A DNA stretch of 64,000 nucleotides from Pontibacter populi (GTDB lineage Bacteria > Bacteroidota > Bacteroidia > Cytophagales > Hymenobacteraceae): assembly GCF_019336435.1 (NCBI RefSeq), contig NZ_JAHWXQ010000001.1, forward strand, positions 1,054,001-1,118,000. The letters run 5' to 3'. The notes beneath the pieces were generated by a model. The model was not told the origin of the DNA and ran no database searches. It was given only the letters and a program-made list of their open reading frames with translations. Within the stretch, counting starts at the first letter, position 1. Each line of letters begins with the position of its first letter. Of the stretch, positions 27,903-36,056 are shown in pieces. Both the position numbers and the translations under genes were made by a program.

Positions 27903-29180
27903 ATGAACTATCAGAATACCCTCGCCTTTGCGCAGCAACAAGACCAGAACGACCCGTTACATCATTTCAGAGATAAATTTTACTTCCCGCAGGTAAACAA
28001 GCAGGATGCTATTTACTTCTGTGGCAACTCGCTGGGGCTGCAGCCAAAATCAGCACAGATGTACATTGATAACGAAATGTATAAATGGGCCAACCTGGCG
28101 GTAGAAGGACATTTTAAAGGCGAGGAACCCTGGTTTAACTACCACGAATTATTAGCTGCCGGTGCGGCCCGCGTGGTAGGTGCTAAAGAAAGCGAAGTGG
28201 TGATCATGAACCAGCTGACCGTGAACCTGCACCTGATGCTGGTATCGTTTTACAGACCGGAAGGCAAGCGTTTCAAGATCATTACCGAAGCCGGTGCGTT
28301 CCCGTCAGACCAATACGCGTTAGAGACCCAGACCCGTTTCCATGGCTATAACCCAGATGAAGCTGTAGTTGAACTATACCCGCGCGAAGGCGAGTTTACA
28401 CTCCGTACCGAAGATATTCTGCAGGCCATAAAAGACAATGCCGATGAGCTGGCGCTGGTGATGATGGGCGGTATAAACTACTATACCGGACAGGTGTTCG
28501 ATATGGAAGCTATTACCAAAGCAGGCCACGAGGCGGGTGCTATAGTTGGGTTTGACCTGGCGCATGCTGCCGGTAACATCCCTGTTAAACTGCACGACTG
28601 GGACGTGGACTTTGCCGTGTGGTGTACTTATAAATACCTGAACTCAGGTCCGGGCGGCACGTCTGGCGTGTTTGTGCACGAGCGCCACGCCAACAACCCT
28701 GACTTGCCGCGTTTTGCCGGCTGGTGGGGCCACGATGCCAGCTCACGTTTCCAGATGAAGAAAGGCTTTATACCGATGCCGGGAGCTGCTGGCTGGCAGC
28801 TAAGCAATGCCCAGATCTTACCTTTGGCCGTGCACCGCGCATCTTTAGAGTTGTTTGATGAAGCCGGAATGGATAACATGCGCACCAAAAGCGAAAAACT
28901 GACCGGTTACCTGGAGTACCTGATAAACGATGTGCATGTGGGCAAGGATGTGCTGGAAATGATCACCCCAACTGACCCAAAGGCCCGTGGCTGCCAGATA
29001 TCCATCCTTGTAAAGAAGAATGCGCGCGAGCTGTTTAATAAATTAATGGAAGCCGGCATTATAGTCGATTACCGCGAGCCGAACGTTATTCGTGTAGCCC
29101 CAACCCCACTTTACAACAGCTTCGAAGAGGTATTCCTTTTCTCCGAAATTTTGCATAAAACACTGGAAGAGCACCAGTAA
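27903..29180 (+). CDS. kynU: Kynureninase
   Basis: The 425-residue PLP enzyme cleaves kynurenine or 3-hydroxykynurenine to anthranilate or 3-hydroxyanthranilate plus alanine. The segment VWCTYKYLNSGPGG holds the PLP lysine near residue 244. IYFCGNSLGLQPKS near the N-terminus, FPSDQYA and FDLAHAAGN (with the Asp that contacts the PLP ring nitrogen) are also family motifs. It is the first gene to the right of the divergent ACMSD-like gene. A strong terminator follows its stop. TDO and formamidase, needed to make kynurenine from tryptophan, are not in the window. Confidence 0.96.
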   Translation: MNYQNTLAFAQQQDQNDPLHHFRDKFYFPQVNKQDAIYFCGNSLGLQPKSAQMYIDNEMYKWANLAVEGHFKGEEPWFNYHELLAAGAARVVGAKESEVVIMNQLTVNLHLMLVSFYRPEGKRFKIITEAGAFPSDQYALETQTRFHGYNPDEAVVELYPREGEFTLRTEDILQAIKDNADELALVMMGGINYYTGQVFDMEAITKAGHEAGAIVGFDLAHAAGNIPVKLHDWDVDFAVWCTYKYLNSGPGGTSGVFVHERHANNPDLPRFAGWWGHDASSRFQMKKGFIPMPGAAGWQLSNAQILPLAVHRASLELFDEAGMDNMRTKSEKLTGYLEYLINDVHVGKDVLEMITPTDPKARGCQISILVKKNARELFNKLMEAGIIVDYREPNVIRVAPTPLYNSFEEVFLFSEILHKTLEEHQ

Positions 29181-29203
29181 GCTCTAAATTTTATAACTAT
29201 AGC

Positions 29204-29239
29204 AATGGCCTGTTTTTCAAGAGAACAGGCCATTTTTTT
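29204..29239 (+). terminator. Rho-independent terminator of kynU
   Basis: AATGGCCTGTT (29204-29214) pairs perfectly with AACAGGCCATT (29224-29234) and is followed by seven T residues. Confidence 0.92.
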
Positions 29240-29314
29240 GCTTAAGCATCCTCAATATCAAAACTTTAAGCTGTTTTCAAGTATAAAGAGCATCTATAGT
29301 TACCAGACCAACGG

Positions 29315-30784
29315 ATGAATCTTTCGATCGAGAATATTTTACTGGGTGCCTCTATCCTGTTACTGATAAGCATTTTGCTCAGTAAGAGCCTCGGGAAATA
29401 CGGTATTCCGGCGCTGATCCTTTTTCTTCTGGTAGGTATGCTGGCAGGCTCCGAAGGTATTGGGAACATCCATTTCGATGATCCCGGTTCGGCGCAGTCT
29501 GTGGGTATTGTTGCCCTTACTATAATTCTTTTTTCCGGTGGCCTGGACACGCGCTGGGAAACAACCAAACCAATTCTCTGGCGGGGCGTAAGCTTATCCA
29601 CCCTTGGGGTATTTATAACGGCTTTACTGCTGGGGCTGTTTATATGGCGTATTACTGACTTTACTTTCCTGGAGGCAATGCTGCTAGCCTCTATCGTTTC
29701 CTCTACCGATGCAGCGGCCGTGTTCTCTATTCTGCGTTCTAAAAACATCGGGCTTAAACATAACTTGCGCCCCACCCTGGAACTGGAATCCGGCAGCAAC
29801 GACCCGATGGCTTATTTCCTGACCATAAGTTTTACGTACCTGGTAATGAACGAAGGGGAAGCCAGCATCTGGCAGCTGGTGCCTATGTTTTTTCTGCAGA
29901 TGAGCATTGGTGCTGTTATGGGTATTGCCATGGGGCGCCTAATGGCATGGGCCATTAACCGGATAAAATTACTCCAGGATGGCCTTTACCCGGCACTCTC
30001 GCTGGGCATGCTCATTTTTACTTTTGCGTTTACCACCGTCATCAATGGCAACGGTTTTCTGGCAGTATACATTGCCGGGGTGATGATGGGCAACCGTAAT
30101 TTTATACACAAAGGCAGCTTAACCAAGTTTTACGATGGCCTGGCCTGGCTGATGCAAATCGTAATATTCCTGACGCTTGGTTTACTGGTGTTTCCGTCTC
30201 AGATGATTCCGGTGCTGGGTACCGGGGTGTTTATCTCGCTTTTCCTGATGTTTGTGGCCCGCCCTATAAGTGTTTTTATTAGCCTAATTCCTTTCCGTAG
30301 CACTTTATGGGATAAACTATACATTTCGTGGGTAGGTTTGCGCGGCGCGGTGCCTATTGTGTTTGCTACTTACCCTTTGCTGGCCGGCGTCGGGAAAGCG
30401 GACATGATGTTTAACATTGTGTTCTTTATTGTACTTACGTCGGTTATGCTGCAGGGCACTACGCTTACAGTAGTAGCCCGGTGGCTGGGCCTCTCCCGCC
30501 GCGACAGGTCTCCAAAACGTTTCCAGCTGGGTGAAGAAATGGGCCTGGATATGAAGAATGCGCTGGTAGAGCTCGACCTAACAAAGGAAAGTATGGCAGT
30601 AGGCAGATCTATAGTTGAATTACAGTTTCCGAAAACAGCGCTGATCGTGCTTATAAACCGTGGCGGCAAGTACGTTACACCAAATGGCGCTACGGTGCTC
30701 GAAGAAAGCGACAAGCTCCTGGTCATGATCGACAATGACGGTGAACTCGAAAAAGTAAACCAGGCGCTGGGTATTACTGCCTGA
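29315..30784 (+). CDS. Potassium/proton antiporter, CPA1 family with RCK_C domain
   Basis: The 489-residue protein has about 12 membrane helices of the Na+/H+ exchanger type, including SSTDAAAVFSILR and the ELESGSNDPMAYFLT segment that carries the ion-binding Asp. From about residue 400 a soluble TrkA_C/RCK_C domain follows (LVELDLTKESMAVGRSIVELQFP up to ESDKLLVMIDND). This layout is the one of NhaP2/CvrA-type K+/H+ antiporters, which export potassium in exchange for protons and sense cytosolic ligands by the C-terminal domain. It lies between kynU and kmo but has its own spacing and terminator context, so functional linkage is uncertain. Confidence 0.87.
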   Translation: MNLSIENILLGASILLLISILLSKSLGKYGIPALILFLLVGMLAGSEGIGNIHFDDPGSAQSVGIVALTIILFSGGLDTRWETTKPILWRGVSLSTLGVFITALLLGLFIWRITDFTFLEAMLLASIVSSTDAAAVFSILRSKNIGLKHNLRPTLELESGSNDPMAYFLTISFTYLVMNEGEASIWQLVPMFFLQMSIGAVMGIAMGRLMAWAINRIKLLQDGLYPALSLGMLIFTFAFTTVINGNGFLAVYIAGVMMGNRNFIHKGSLTKFYDGLAWLMQIVIFLTLGLLVFPSQMIPVLGTGVFISLFLMFVARPISVFISLIPFRSTLWDKLYISWVGLRGAVPIVFATYPLLAGVGKADMMFNIVFFIVLTSVMLQGTTLTVVARWLGLSRRDRSPKRFQLGEEMGLDMKNALVELDLTKESMAVGRSIVELQFPKTALIVLINRGGKYVTPNGATVLEESDKLLVMIDNDGELEKVNQALGITA

Positions 30785-30860
30785 AGTGGATTATAATGTC
30801 ACTGAACTATACATGGCAACTATAGTTGGGAAATTGCCACTTATAGTTCAGCTGAACAAG

Positions 30861-32246
30861 TTAAGCCTCCTGTGGTTGGTAAGTTTTTAGTTTCGCTTTC
30901 CGGATGAGCTGTTTTTCGAGGAGTTGCTGCACTTCCGGTTTGTTATAGTCTTCTATCGTCTGGATGTGCTTCATCACTTTCTTCATGATCTTATCCTGCT
31001 GCTGTCCGGTTTCGAGGGCGTAGGAATAAGGCAGATCAGAGAATGTAACCATACTATAGAGCGTGTTCCATTTGCCCGGGTATTGTTCGCTTATTTTAGC
31101 TTCTACTTTTTTGCGCAGCAGGAAACGTGGATCGGCTACCTTGTCGCGCATTTCTACAAAGTTCATCACGGCCAGGTCGGCAATGGCATCGGCATCCGGC
31201 TTGCGTTTGCGCTCAAAGGCTTTAAACAAGCTTTGCCAGTCACCATCAAAATTATCCAGCATCTTGTCCAGCACGGTAATATCTTCAAAGCCGGCGTTCA
31301 TGCCTTGCCCGTAAAACGGCACTACCGCATGGCAGGCATCGCCTATCAGCAACACCTTATCTTCATAACTCCACGGAAAGCATTTTATAGTTACCAGCGA
31401 GCCGGTCGGGTTGCAGAAATAGTCCTGGGCCAGGTCCGGCATCAGCGGCACCGCATCCGGAAACACTTCCAGGAAAAAGTTAAGCAGGTCTGTATCGTTT
31501 TTGATGGCTGCAAAAGAGCGCTCGCCTTCGTAAGGGAAAAACAGCGTGCAGGTAAAGCTACCGTCTGTGTTCGGTAACGCGATCATCATATAATTACCGC
31601 GCGGCCAGATGTGCAGGGCATTCTTTTCGAGCAGCCAACCGCCACCTTCAGCAGGGGGTATCGTTAGCTCCTTGTAACCGTACTCTAAATAGCTTTGCTG
31701 GTAGTTAAACCGTTCTGTTTTCTGCAGGGCACCGCGCACCATCGAGAAAGCCCCATCTGCCCCGAAAATCAGGTCCGGTGTTATAGTTTCGTCGATAACA
31801 TCATCGTGGTTGCGGAGGGTAACTTCGTTGGTTTTCAGGTTTACATCCTGTACCTGGCGGTTAAAGTGGTAGTTTATGTCCGGGTTTGGCTCCGACACAT
31901 TCATTAATGCCATATTCAGCCCGGCCCGCGATACAGAGTAAATGGCCTGCCCTTCTTTGCCGTATGGCTGGTAGGTCAGGTTGCCCTGCTCGTCGTGCAT
32001 TACACGGCCGTACATGGGTATTGCCACCTGCCGCACTTCGTCTTCTATGCCGATGCCACGCAGTGCCTTCCAGCCCCTGTCGCTTAGGGCAAGGTTTATC
32101 GAACGACCGCCATCCAGGGTACTAACACGCATATCGGGCCTGCGCTCGTACAAATCTACTTTGTAGCCGCGCTTGGCCAGGTATAACGATAGCAGCGAGC
32201 CTACCAATCCGGCTCCCATAATGGCGATGTTCTTCTTCTCGGTCAT
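30861..32246 (-). CDS. kmo: Kynurenine 3-monooxygenase
   Basis: The 461-residue FAD monooxygenase hydroxylates kynurenine to 3-hydroxykynurenine with NADPH and O2. The FAD-binding GAGLVG lies at 11-16 with YERRPD at the end of the second strand. The later motif GDACHAVVPFYGQGMNAGFED is the FAD-ribityl GD motif with the PYGQG-type KMO signature. The C-terminal region is soluble, without the mitochondrial anchor of eukaryotic enzymes. The product feeds kynU and then the dioxygenase encoded 2.2 kb upstream. The minus-strand leader contains TATACTTTA very close to the ATG. Confidence 0.95.
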   Translation of the reverse strand: MTEKKNIAIMGAGLVGSLLSLYLAKRGYKVDLYERRPDMRVSTLDGGRSINLALSDRGWKALRGIGIEDEVRQVAIPMYGRVMHDEQGNLTYQPYGKEGQAIYSVSRAGLNMALMNVSEPNPDINYHFNRQVQDVNLKTNEVTLRNHDDVIDETITPDLIFGADGAFSMVRGALQKTERFNYQQSYLEYGYKELTIPPAEGGGWLLEKNALHIWPRGNYMMIALPNTDGSFTCTLFFPYEGERSFAAIKNDTDLLNFFLEVFPDAVPLMPDLAQDYFCNPTGSLVTIKCFPWSYEDKVLLIGDACHAVVPFYGQGMNAGFEDITVLDKMLDNFDGDWQSLFKAFERKRKPDADAIADLAVMNFVEMRDKVADPRFLLRKKVEAKISEQYPGKWNTLYSMVTFSDLPYSYALETGQQQDKIMKKVMKHIQTIEDYNKPEVQQLLEKQLIRKAKLKTYQPQEA

Positions 32247-32333
32247 AGCGTAAAGTATAGGGCAATACCACTGTTGCTGTAAAGTAACGGTTTCCTTTCT
32301 TTTTTCACAATGATTGTTGCAAGCCGTACTTGT

Positions 32334-32936
32334 TTAGCTTACAATGTTACGGAAAGTAAGGTTGATGCGGTTACCTGTGGGCTTTGCTGTTTTGGGAATA
32401 GCGTGCTGCCAGTTATGCTGCGTGGGCCCCTGCATCAGCAGCAGGCTGCCGTGGGTTATGGGCAGGTAAAAGTTCTTTTGTGCTTTGTTGTGCCGGTGTT
32501 TAAAACCAAACCTGCGTTCTGCCCCAAAACTAACCGAGGCTATAGTTGGCTCAGGACCCAGTTCAGGCTCATCGTCGGAGTGCCAGCCCATGCTATTCTG
32601 CCCGTTCTGGTACAGGTTTAACAACACGCTGTTGTAACTATGTCCGGTGGCAGCTTCTATCTTTTCTTTTATCTGCAGCAATACAGACAGCCAGGGTTGC
32701 GGGTGGTTTTGCAGGCCGGAGTAGGTATAGGCTTTATCGCCGTACCAGGCGGTGAGGCGCGGCATCGGCAATTCCTTACCGAACATCCGTATCTTTTCCT
32801 GCTTCCAGCTTACCTGCTCCAGTAGTTGCTCAAAGTATAGTTTGCTTTCCTGTTCGGTAAAGAAATCAGGCACAAAATATACTTCCGCATCAGGTAAAGG
32901 CAGTTTTGCTGCAGTGTCTATTTTAAACTTGCTCAT
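32334..32936 (-). CDS. AlkB-like 2-oxoglutarate/Fe(II) dioxygenase
   Basis: The 200-residue protein has the double-stranded beta-helix motifs of AlkB/ALKBH2-type demethylases. WHSDDEPELG supplies the HxD iron ligands, HNWQHAIPKT the distal His, and RINLTFR the 2-oxoglutarate arginine. The substrate-side segment PRLTAWYGD is also typical. It should repair N-alkylated bases by oxidative demethylation. It overlaps the end of the antiporter gene by 14 bases, so it is probably translated from the same mRNA. The two activities have no evident link. Confidence 0.9.
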   Translation of the reverse strand: MSKFKIDTAAKLPLPDAEVYFVPDFFTEQESKLYFEQLLEQVSWKQEKIRMFGKELPMPRLTAWYGDKAYTYSGLQNHPQPWLSVLLQIKEKIEAATGHSYNSVLLNLYQNGQNSMGWHSDDEPELGPEPTIASVSFGAERRFGFKHRHNKAQKNFYLPITHGSLLLMQGPTQHNWQHAIPKTAKPTGNRINLTFRNIVS

Positions 32937-34218
32937 CTCTGTATGACTTTCCTGTGCTCCCGGAAGCTAACCGTCTTTTATTTCTTCTCTCCCTTCGTCG
33001 ACTCATGTCAAGATAATCCATCACCCTGGATGCTGTTACACCGTGCAGCACAATAGATACCATCACTATAAAGCCAACTATAGACCACAATCCATCTGCA
33101 TCATCAAAATTTGCCTCATTAAATGCAAAAGCCAGGTAAAAGAAAGACCCGATACCACGTATCCCGAAAAAGCTTATCGCTACCTTTTCTCTGGTACTAC
33201 AATGGTCCTTATAAATAGCAATATAAGCAGTAAGCGGTCTGATAATGAATAAGAAAGCCAGCCCCAGCAATGCGCCGCTCCATGTTAAATGATCTAACAG
33301 GCCGGTAACTAAACTTCCTCCAAACAACATAAGCAATATCACCATTAAGATACGCTCTATCTGCGTTACAAAGTCATGCATTTCGGTATGATACTCGTGC
33401 CCTTCTTCATAACTGCTCATGGTGAGCGCAGCTACAAATACGGCTACAAAGCCATATCCGTGAGCCATTTCTGTCAGGCCATAGGTAACCAACGTAGCTG
33501 ATAAGGCAACAAAGCCATCGCGTGTTTCCGGGAAAGCAGTGCCCTTGGGAAGGTAAAAAATAATATACGCCAGCCCCCGGCCTAGTCCGTACCCTATGGC
33601 AACGCCCATTATAACTTTATAAACCAGATCCCACAATACCCACTCTGTAAACCATCCTTCTCCTGTACTTGCACCTACTGCCATTGCTATAGCCAGCCAC
33701 ACAAACGGGAAAGCGCTCCCATCGTTAAAACCGGCTTCGGCAGTCAGCGAAAAGCGCACATCATCTTCTTCTGCATCATCAGGCGGACCAACCTGCACCT
33801 GCTCGGCCAGCACCGGATCTGTAGGGGCCATAACTGCTCCGAGTAGCACGGCAGCCGCGGGGGCCAGCCCCAGCCACCACCAACCCAAAAAAGCGAGTAT
33901 ACCTATAGACAGCAACATGGTTACAGAAACCAACTGAAGCGGAATTTTCCAGTTTTTCCAGCTAAACCTGCGCCTGATCTTAAGGCCTGTTGCCATCAGC
34001 GAAACTATAACGCTTAATTCAGTAAGGTGTACTGCATAGTCTTCGTGCCACAAAGGATCCGGGAAAGGCAACTCAAGAGGTAGAGAGTAGATGATAACAC
34101 CGATCAGCAAGTAAATAATGGGGTAAGAGAGAAAACTCTTTTCTATCATAGCAGGCACCCAGGCCATAGATAGCGCAGCCAATCCGATTATGGTAATAAC
34201 AACTATGTAAGAATCCAT
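32923..34218 (-). CDS. Cation:proton antiporter (CPA1/NhaP family)
   Basis: The 431-residue membrane protein has around 12 helices. It contains GAVMAPTDPVLAEQVQ and FSLTAEAGFNDGSAFPFVWLA, the segments that carry the conserved Asp and ND pair of CPA1 exchangers, and FFGIRGIGSFFYLAFAF near the end. It lacks the RCK_C domain of the other antiporter. The C-terminus is rich in Arg and Lys. Its coding end overlaps alkB. The 3-hydroxyanthranilate dioxygenase upstream has its own terminator before this gene. Confidence 0.85.
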   Translation of the reverse strand: MDSYIVVITIIGLAALSMAWVPAMIEKSFLSYPIIYLLIGVIIYSLPLELPFPDPLWHEDYAVHLTELSVIVSLMATGLKIRRRFSWKNWKIPLQLVSVTMLLSIGILAFLGWWWLGLAPAAAVLLGAVMAPTDPVLAEQVQVGPPDDAEEDDVRFSLTAEAGFNDGSAFPFVWLAIAMAVGASTGEGWFTEWVLWDLVYKVIMGVAIGYGLGRGLAYIIFYLPKGTAFPETRDGFVALSATLVTYGLTEMAHGYGFVAVFVAALTMSSYEEGHEYHTEMHDFVTQIERILMVILLMLFGGSLVTGLLDHLTWSGALLGLAFLFIIRPLTAYIAIYKDHCSTREKVAISFFGIRGIGSFFYLAFAFNEANFDDADGLWSIVGFIVMVSIVLHGVTASRVMDYLDMSRRRERRNKRRLASGSTGKSYRDEQV

Positions 34219-34436
34219 AAGGAGGACGGGTAGGTGCTGTTTTTTGATTTTATTTAGCGGGTTGTACGAAAATCATACTTGTTTAGCTATTTTAAAGTCA
34301 ATTCAGCTACCTGATAACCATAGCCTTTTGGAGCAGAGATGTTTTTGAGGGACTGGAGTTGCTACTATTTATAGCTTACAGTTATTATCAGGGAATCAGG
34401 TTACATGTAACATGCACTCCCCCAAGTATAAAATAA

Positions 34437-34470
34437 AAAAGCACAGCAAGTTATCGCTTGCTGTGCTTTT
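34437..34470 (-). terminator. Perfect 14-bp terminator of the 3-HAO gene
   Basis: AAAAGCACAGCAAG pairs with CTTGCTGTGCTTTT around TTATCG, with further T residues on the minus strand. It lies 22 bases beyond the stop codon. Confidence 0.92.
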
Positions 34471-34492
34471 CAGGCATGAAAATACCTATAGT

Positions 34493-35032
34493 TTAGTTTG
34501 CTGCTTCGGCTGGTTTAACCGGTGGCTGTAACACCTCGCCACACTTGTTGCAGGTGCGCTTCTGTTCATCATCCCAGAAATTGCCCATAATGACTGGCAA
34601 CTGTTTAACTATATCAGTTACTTCGGTAAAATCTTCGTAAAGTTTATTGCCACAGTTTTCGCAGAACCACATAAAACCATCTTTTTCGCCATCGCGGCGA
34701 TAGCGCTCTATTACCAACCCAACCGTATTAGCAGGGCGCTGCGGCGAGTGGGGCACACGTGGCGGTAACAGAAATATCTCTCCTTCTTTAATTTCGATAT
34801 CAACCGGCTTACCATCGTCAATTATTTTTACGGTGATGTCACCTTCCAACTGGTAGAAAAACTCCTCTCCTTCGTCGTAATGGTAATCTTTGCGGGCATT
34901 TGGTCCGCCTACTACCATCACTATAAAATCGTCGTTGCCTTTAAACACCTGTTGGTTGCCAACGGGTGGTTTAAGCAGGTGGCGGTTTTCATCAATCCAT
35001 TTTTTAAAGTTGAAAGGTTTTGCTACAGCCAT
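34493..35032 (-). CDS. nbaC: 3-hydroxyanthranilate 3,4-dioxygenase, rubredoxin-site type
   Basis: The 179-residue cupin opens the ring of 3-hydroxyanthranilate to 2-amino-3-carboxymuconate semialdehyde. Iron ligands His51, Glu57 and His95 are all in place, and Arg47 and Arg99 fit the substrate-binding positions. The C-terminus has a second metal site, CENC (124-127) and CNKC (161-164), the rubredoxin-like iron site of bacterial homodimeric enzymes. The start at 35032 is used because the conserved domain begins MAVAKPFNFKKW. An upstream ATG at 35080 would add 16 residues. It is divergent from the SDR gene. The symbol follows the Pseudomonas nitrobenzoate-pathway name; haaO is also used. Confidence 0.95.
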   Translation of the reverse strand: MAVAKPFNFKKWIDENRHLLKPPVGNQQVFKGNDDFIVMVVGGPNARKDYHYDEGEEFFYQLEGDITVKIIDDGKPVDIEIKEGEIFLLPPRVPHSPQRPANTVGLVIERYRRDGEKDGFMWFCENCGNKLYEDFTEVTDIVKQLPVIMGNFWDDEQKRTCNKCGEVLQPPVKPAEAAN

Positions 35033-35153
35033 AGTTTTAGTTGTTAGGTTGATAAATTGAAGGTACGCAAAAGCTGGCAAAAATGGTAATGCAACTGTAA
35101 GAGGCTTGTACTATAGCGATGCAAGTTTAAAGGCTTTTACGTACTTTTATACT

Positions 35154-35942
35154 ATGAACCTGAACCTACAGAACAAACGCGCTATAGTTTGCGGCAGCAC
35201 ACAAGGCATTGGAAAAGCCATAGCCGTAGAACTGGCACAACTGGGAGCTAACGTAACTTTAGCCGCCCGCAACGAAGACAAACTACGAACTGCGCTGGAA
35301 GACCTGGACACCACCATGGGCCAGCAGCACGACTATATAGTTGCCGATTTTACAGACCCTTATAACCTGAACATACAGGTGCAGGGCTACCTGGCCCAAC
35401 AGCCAACCGTACATATACTGGTAAACAACACCGGTGGCCCGGCCGGCGGACCAATTACCGAAGCCATTTCAGATGAGTTTATGGATGCCTTCAACCAGCA
35501 TCTGATCGCGAACCACCTGCTGGCAAAAGCGGTGATTCCGGGAATGAAGGCAGCTAACTATGGCCGTATCATCAACATCATCAGCACCTCGGTAAAGCAG
35601 CCGTTGCACGGTTTGGGTGTATCGAATACGATACGCGGAGCCGTAGCAAGCTGGGCTAAAACCATGGCAAACGAACTGGGGCAGTTCGGGATAACTGTTA
35701 ACAACGTGCTGCCCGGCGCAACCCGTACCGGTCGCCTGGAATCCATCATCGAAAACAAAGCCAGGAAAACTACTACCGAAGTGGGAACTATAGAAGAAGA
35801 GATGATGAAAGAGATACCAGCCCGTCGCTTTGCAGAACCTGAAGAAGTTGCCGCTGCAGCTGCGTTTTTAGCGACTCCTGCTGCTGCTTATATTAATGGC
35901 ATAAACGTGCCGGTTGATGGTGGCAGAACGGGGTGTCTTTAA
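35154..35942 (+). CDS. SDR-fold protein lacking the catalytic Tyr and Lys
   Basis: The 262-residue protein has the SDR fold with an N-terminal nucleotide loop VCGSTQGIGKAIA (instead of TGxxxGIG) and NNTGGPAGG after the fourth strand. Where classical SDRs have S and YxxxK it reads ISTSVKQPLHGLGVSNTIRGAVA. The Tyr position holds Ser and the Lys position Arg. This matches the BKR-like SDR-like group, which departs from the normal motifs. The C-terminus with INGINVPVDGGRTG is typical SDR. It sits next to the 3-HAO gene and upstream of an aldehyde dehydrogenase, so a role in the kynurenine branch is possible but unproven. Confidence 0.78.
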   Translation: MNLNLQNKRAIVCGSTQGIGKAIAVELAQLGANVTLAARNEDKLRTALEDLDTTMGQQHDYIVADFTDPYNLNIQVQGYLAQQPTVHILVNNTGGPAGGPITEAISDEFMDAFNQHLIANHLLAKAVIPGMKAANYGRIINIISTSVKQPLHGLGVSNTIRGAVASWAKTMANELGQFGITVNNVLPGATRTGRLESIIENKARKTTTEVGTIEEEMMKEIPARRFAEPEEVAAAAAFLATPAAAYINGINVPVDGGRTGCL

Positions 35943-36056
35943 TTGCTAAATGGCTGGATTGTTGAATGGTTGACTTGCTTTTTTGTGTACAGAATTAGCC
36001 TATAGCAATTTAGCCATTTAACAATTCATTACTCATTCTTAATTTCTAATTCATAA
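35943..36056 (+). repeat. Low-complexity tract before a TTG start
   Basis: The spacer consists of words such as TTAGCCATTTAACAATTC and TTAATTTCTAATTCATAATTG and leads straight into the TTG start of the aldehyde dehydrogenase. No Shine-Dalgarno is present. Confidence 0.6.
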
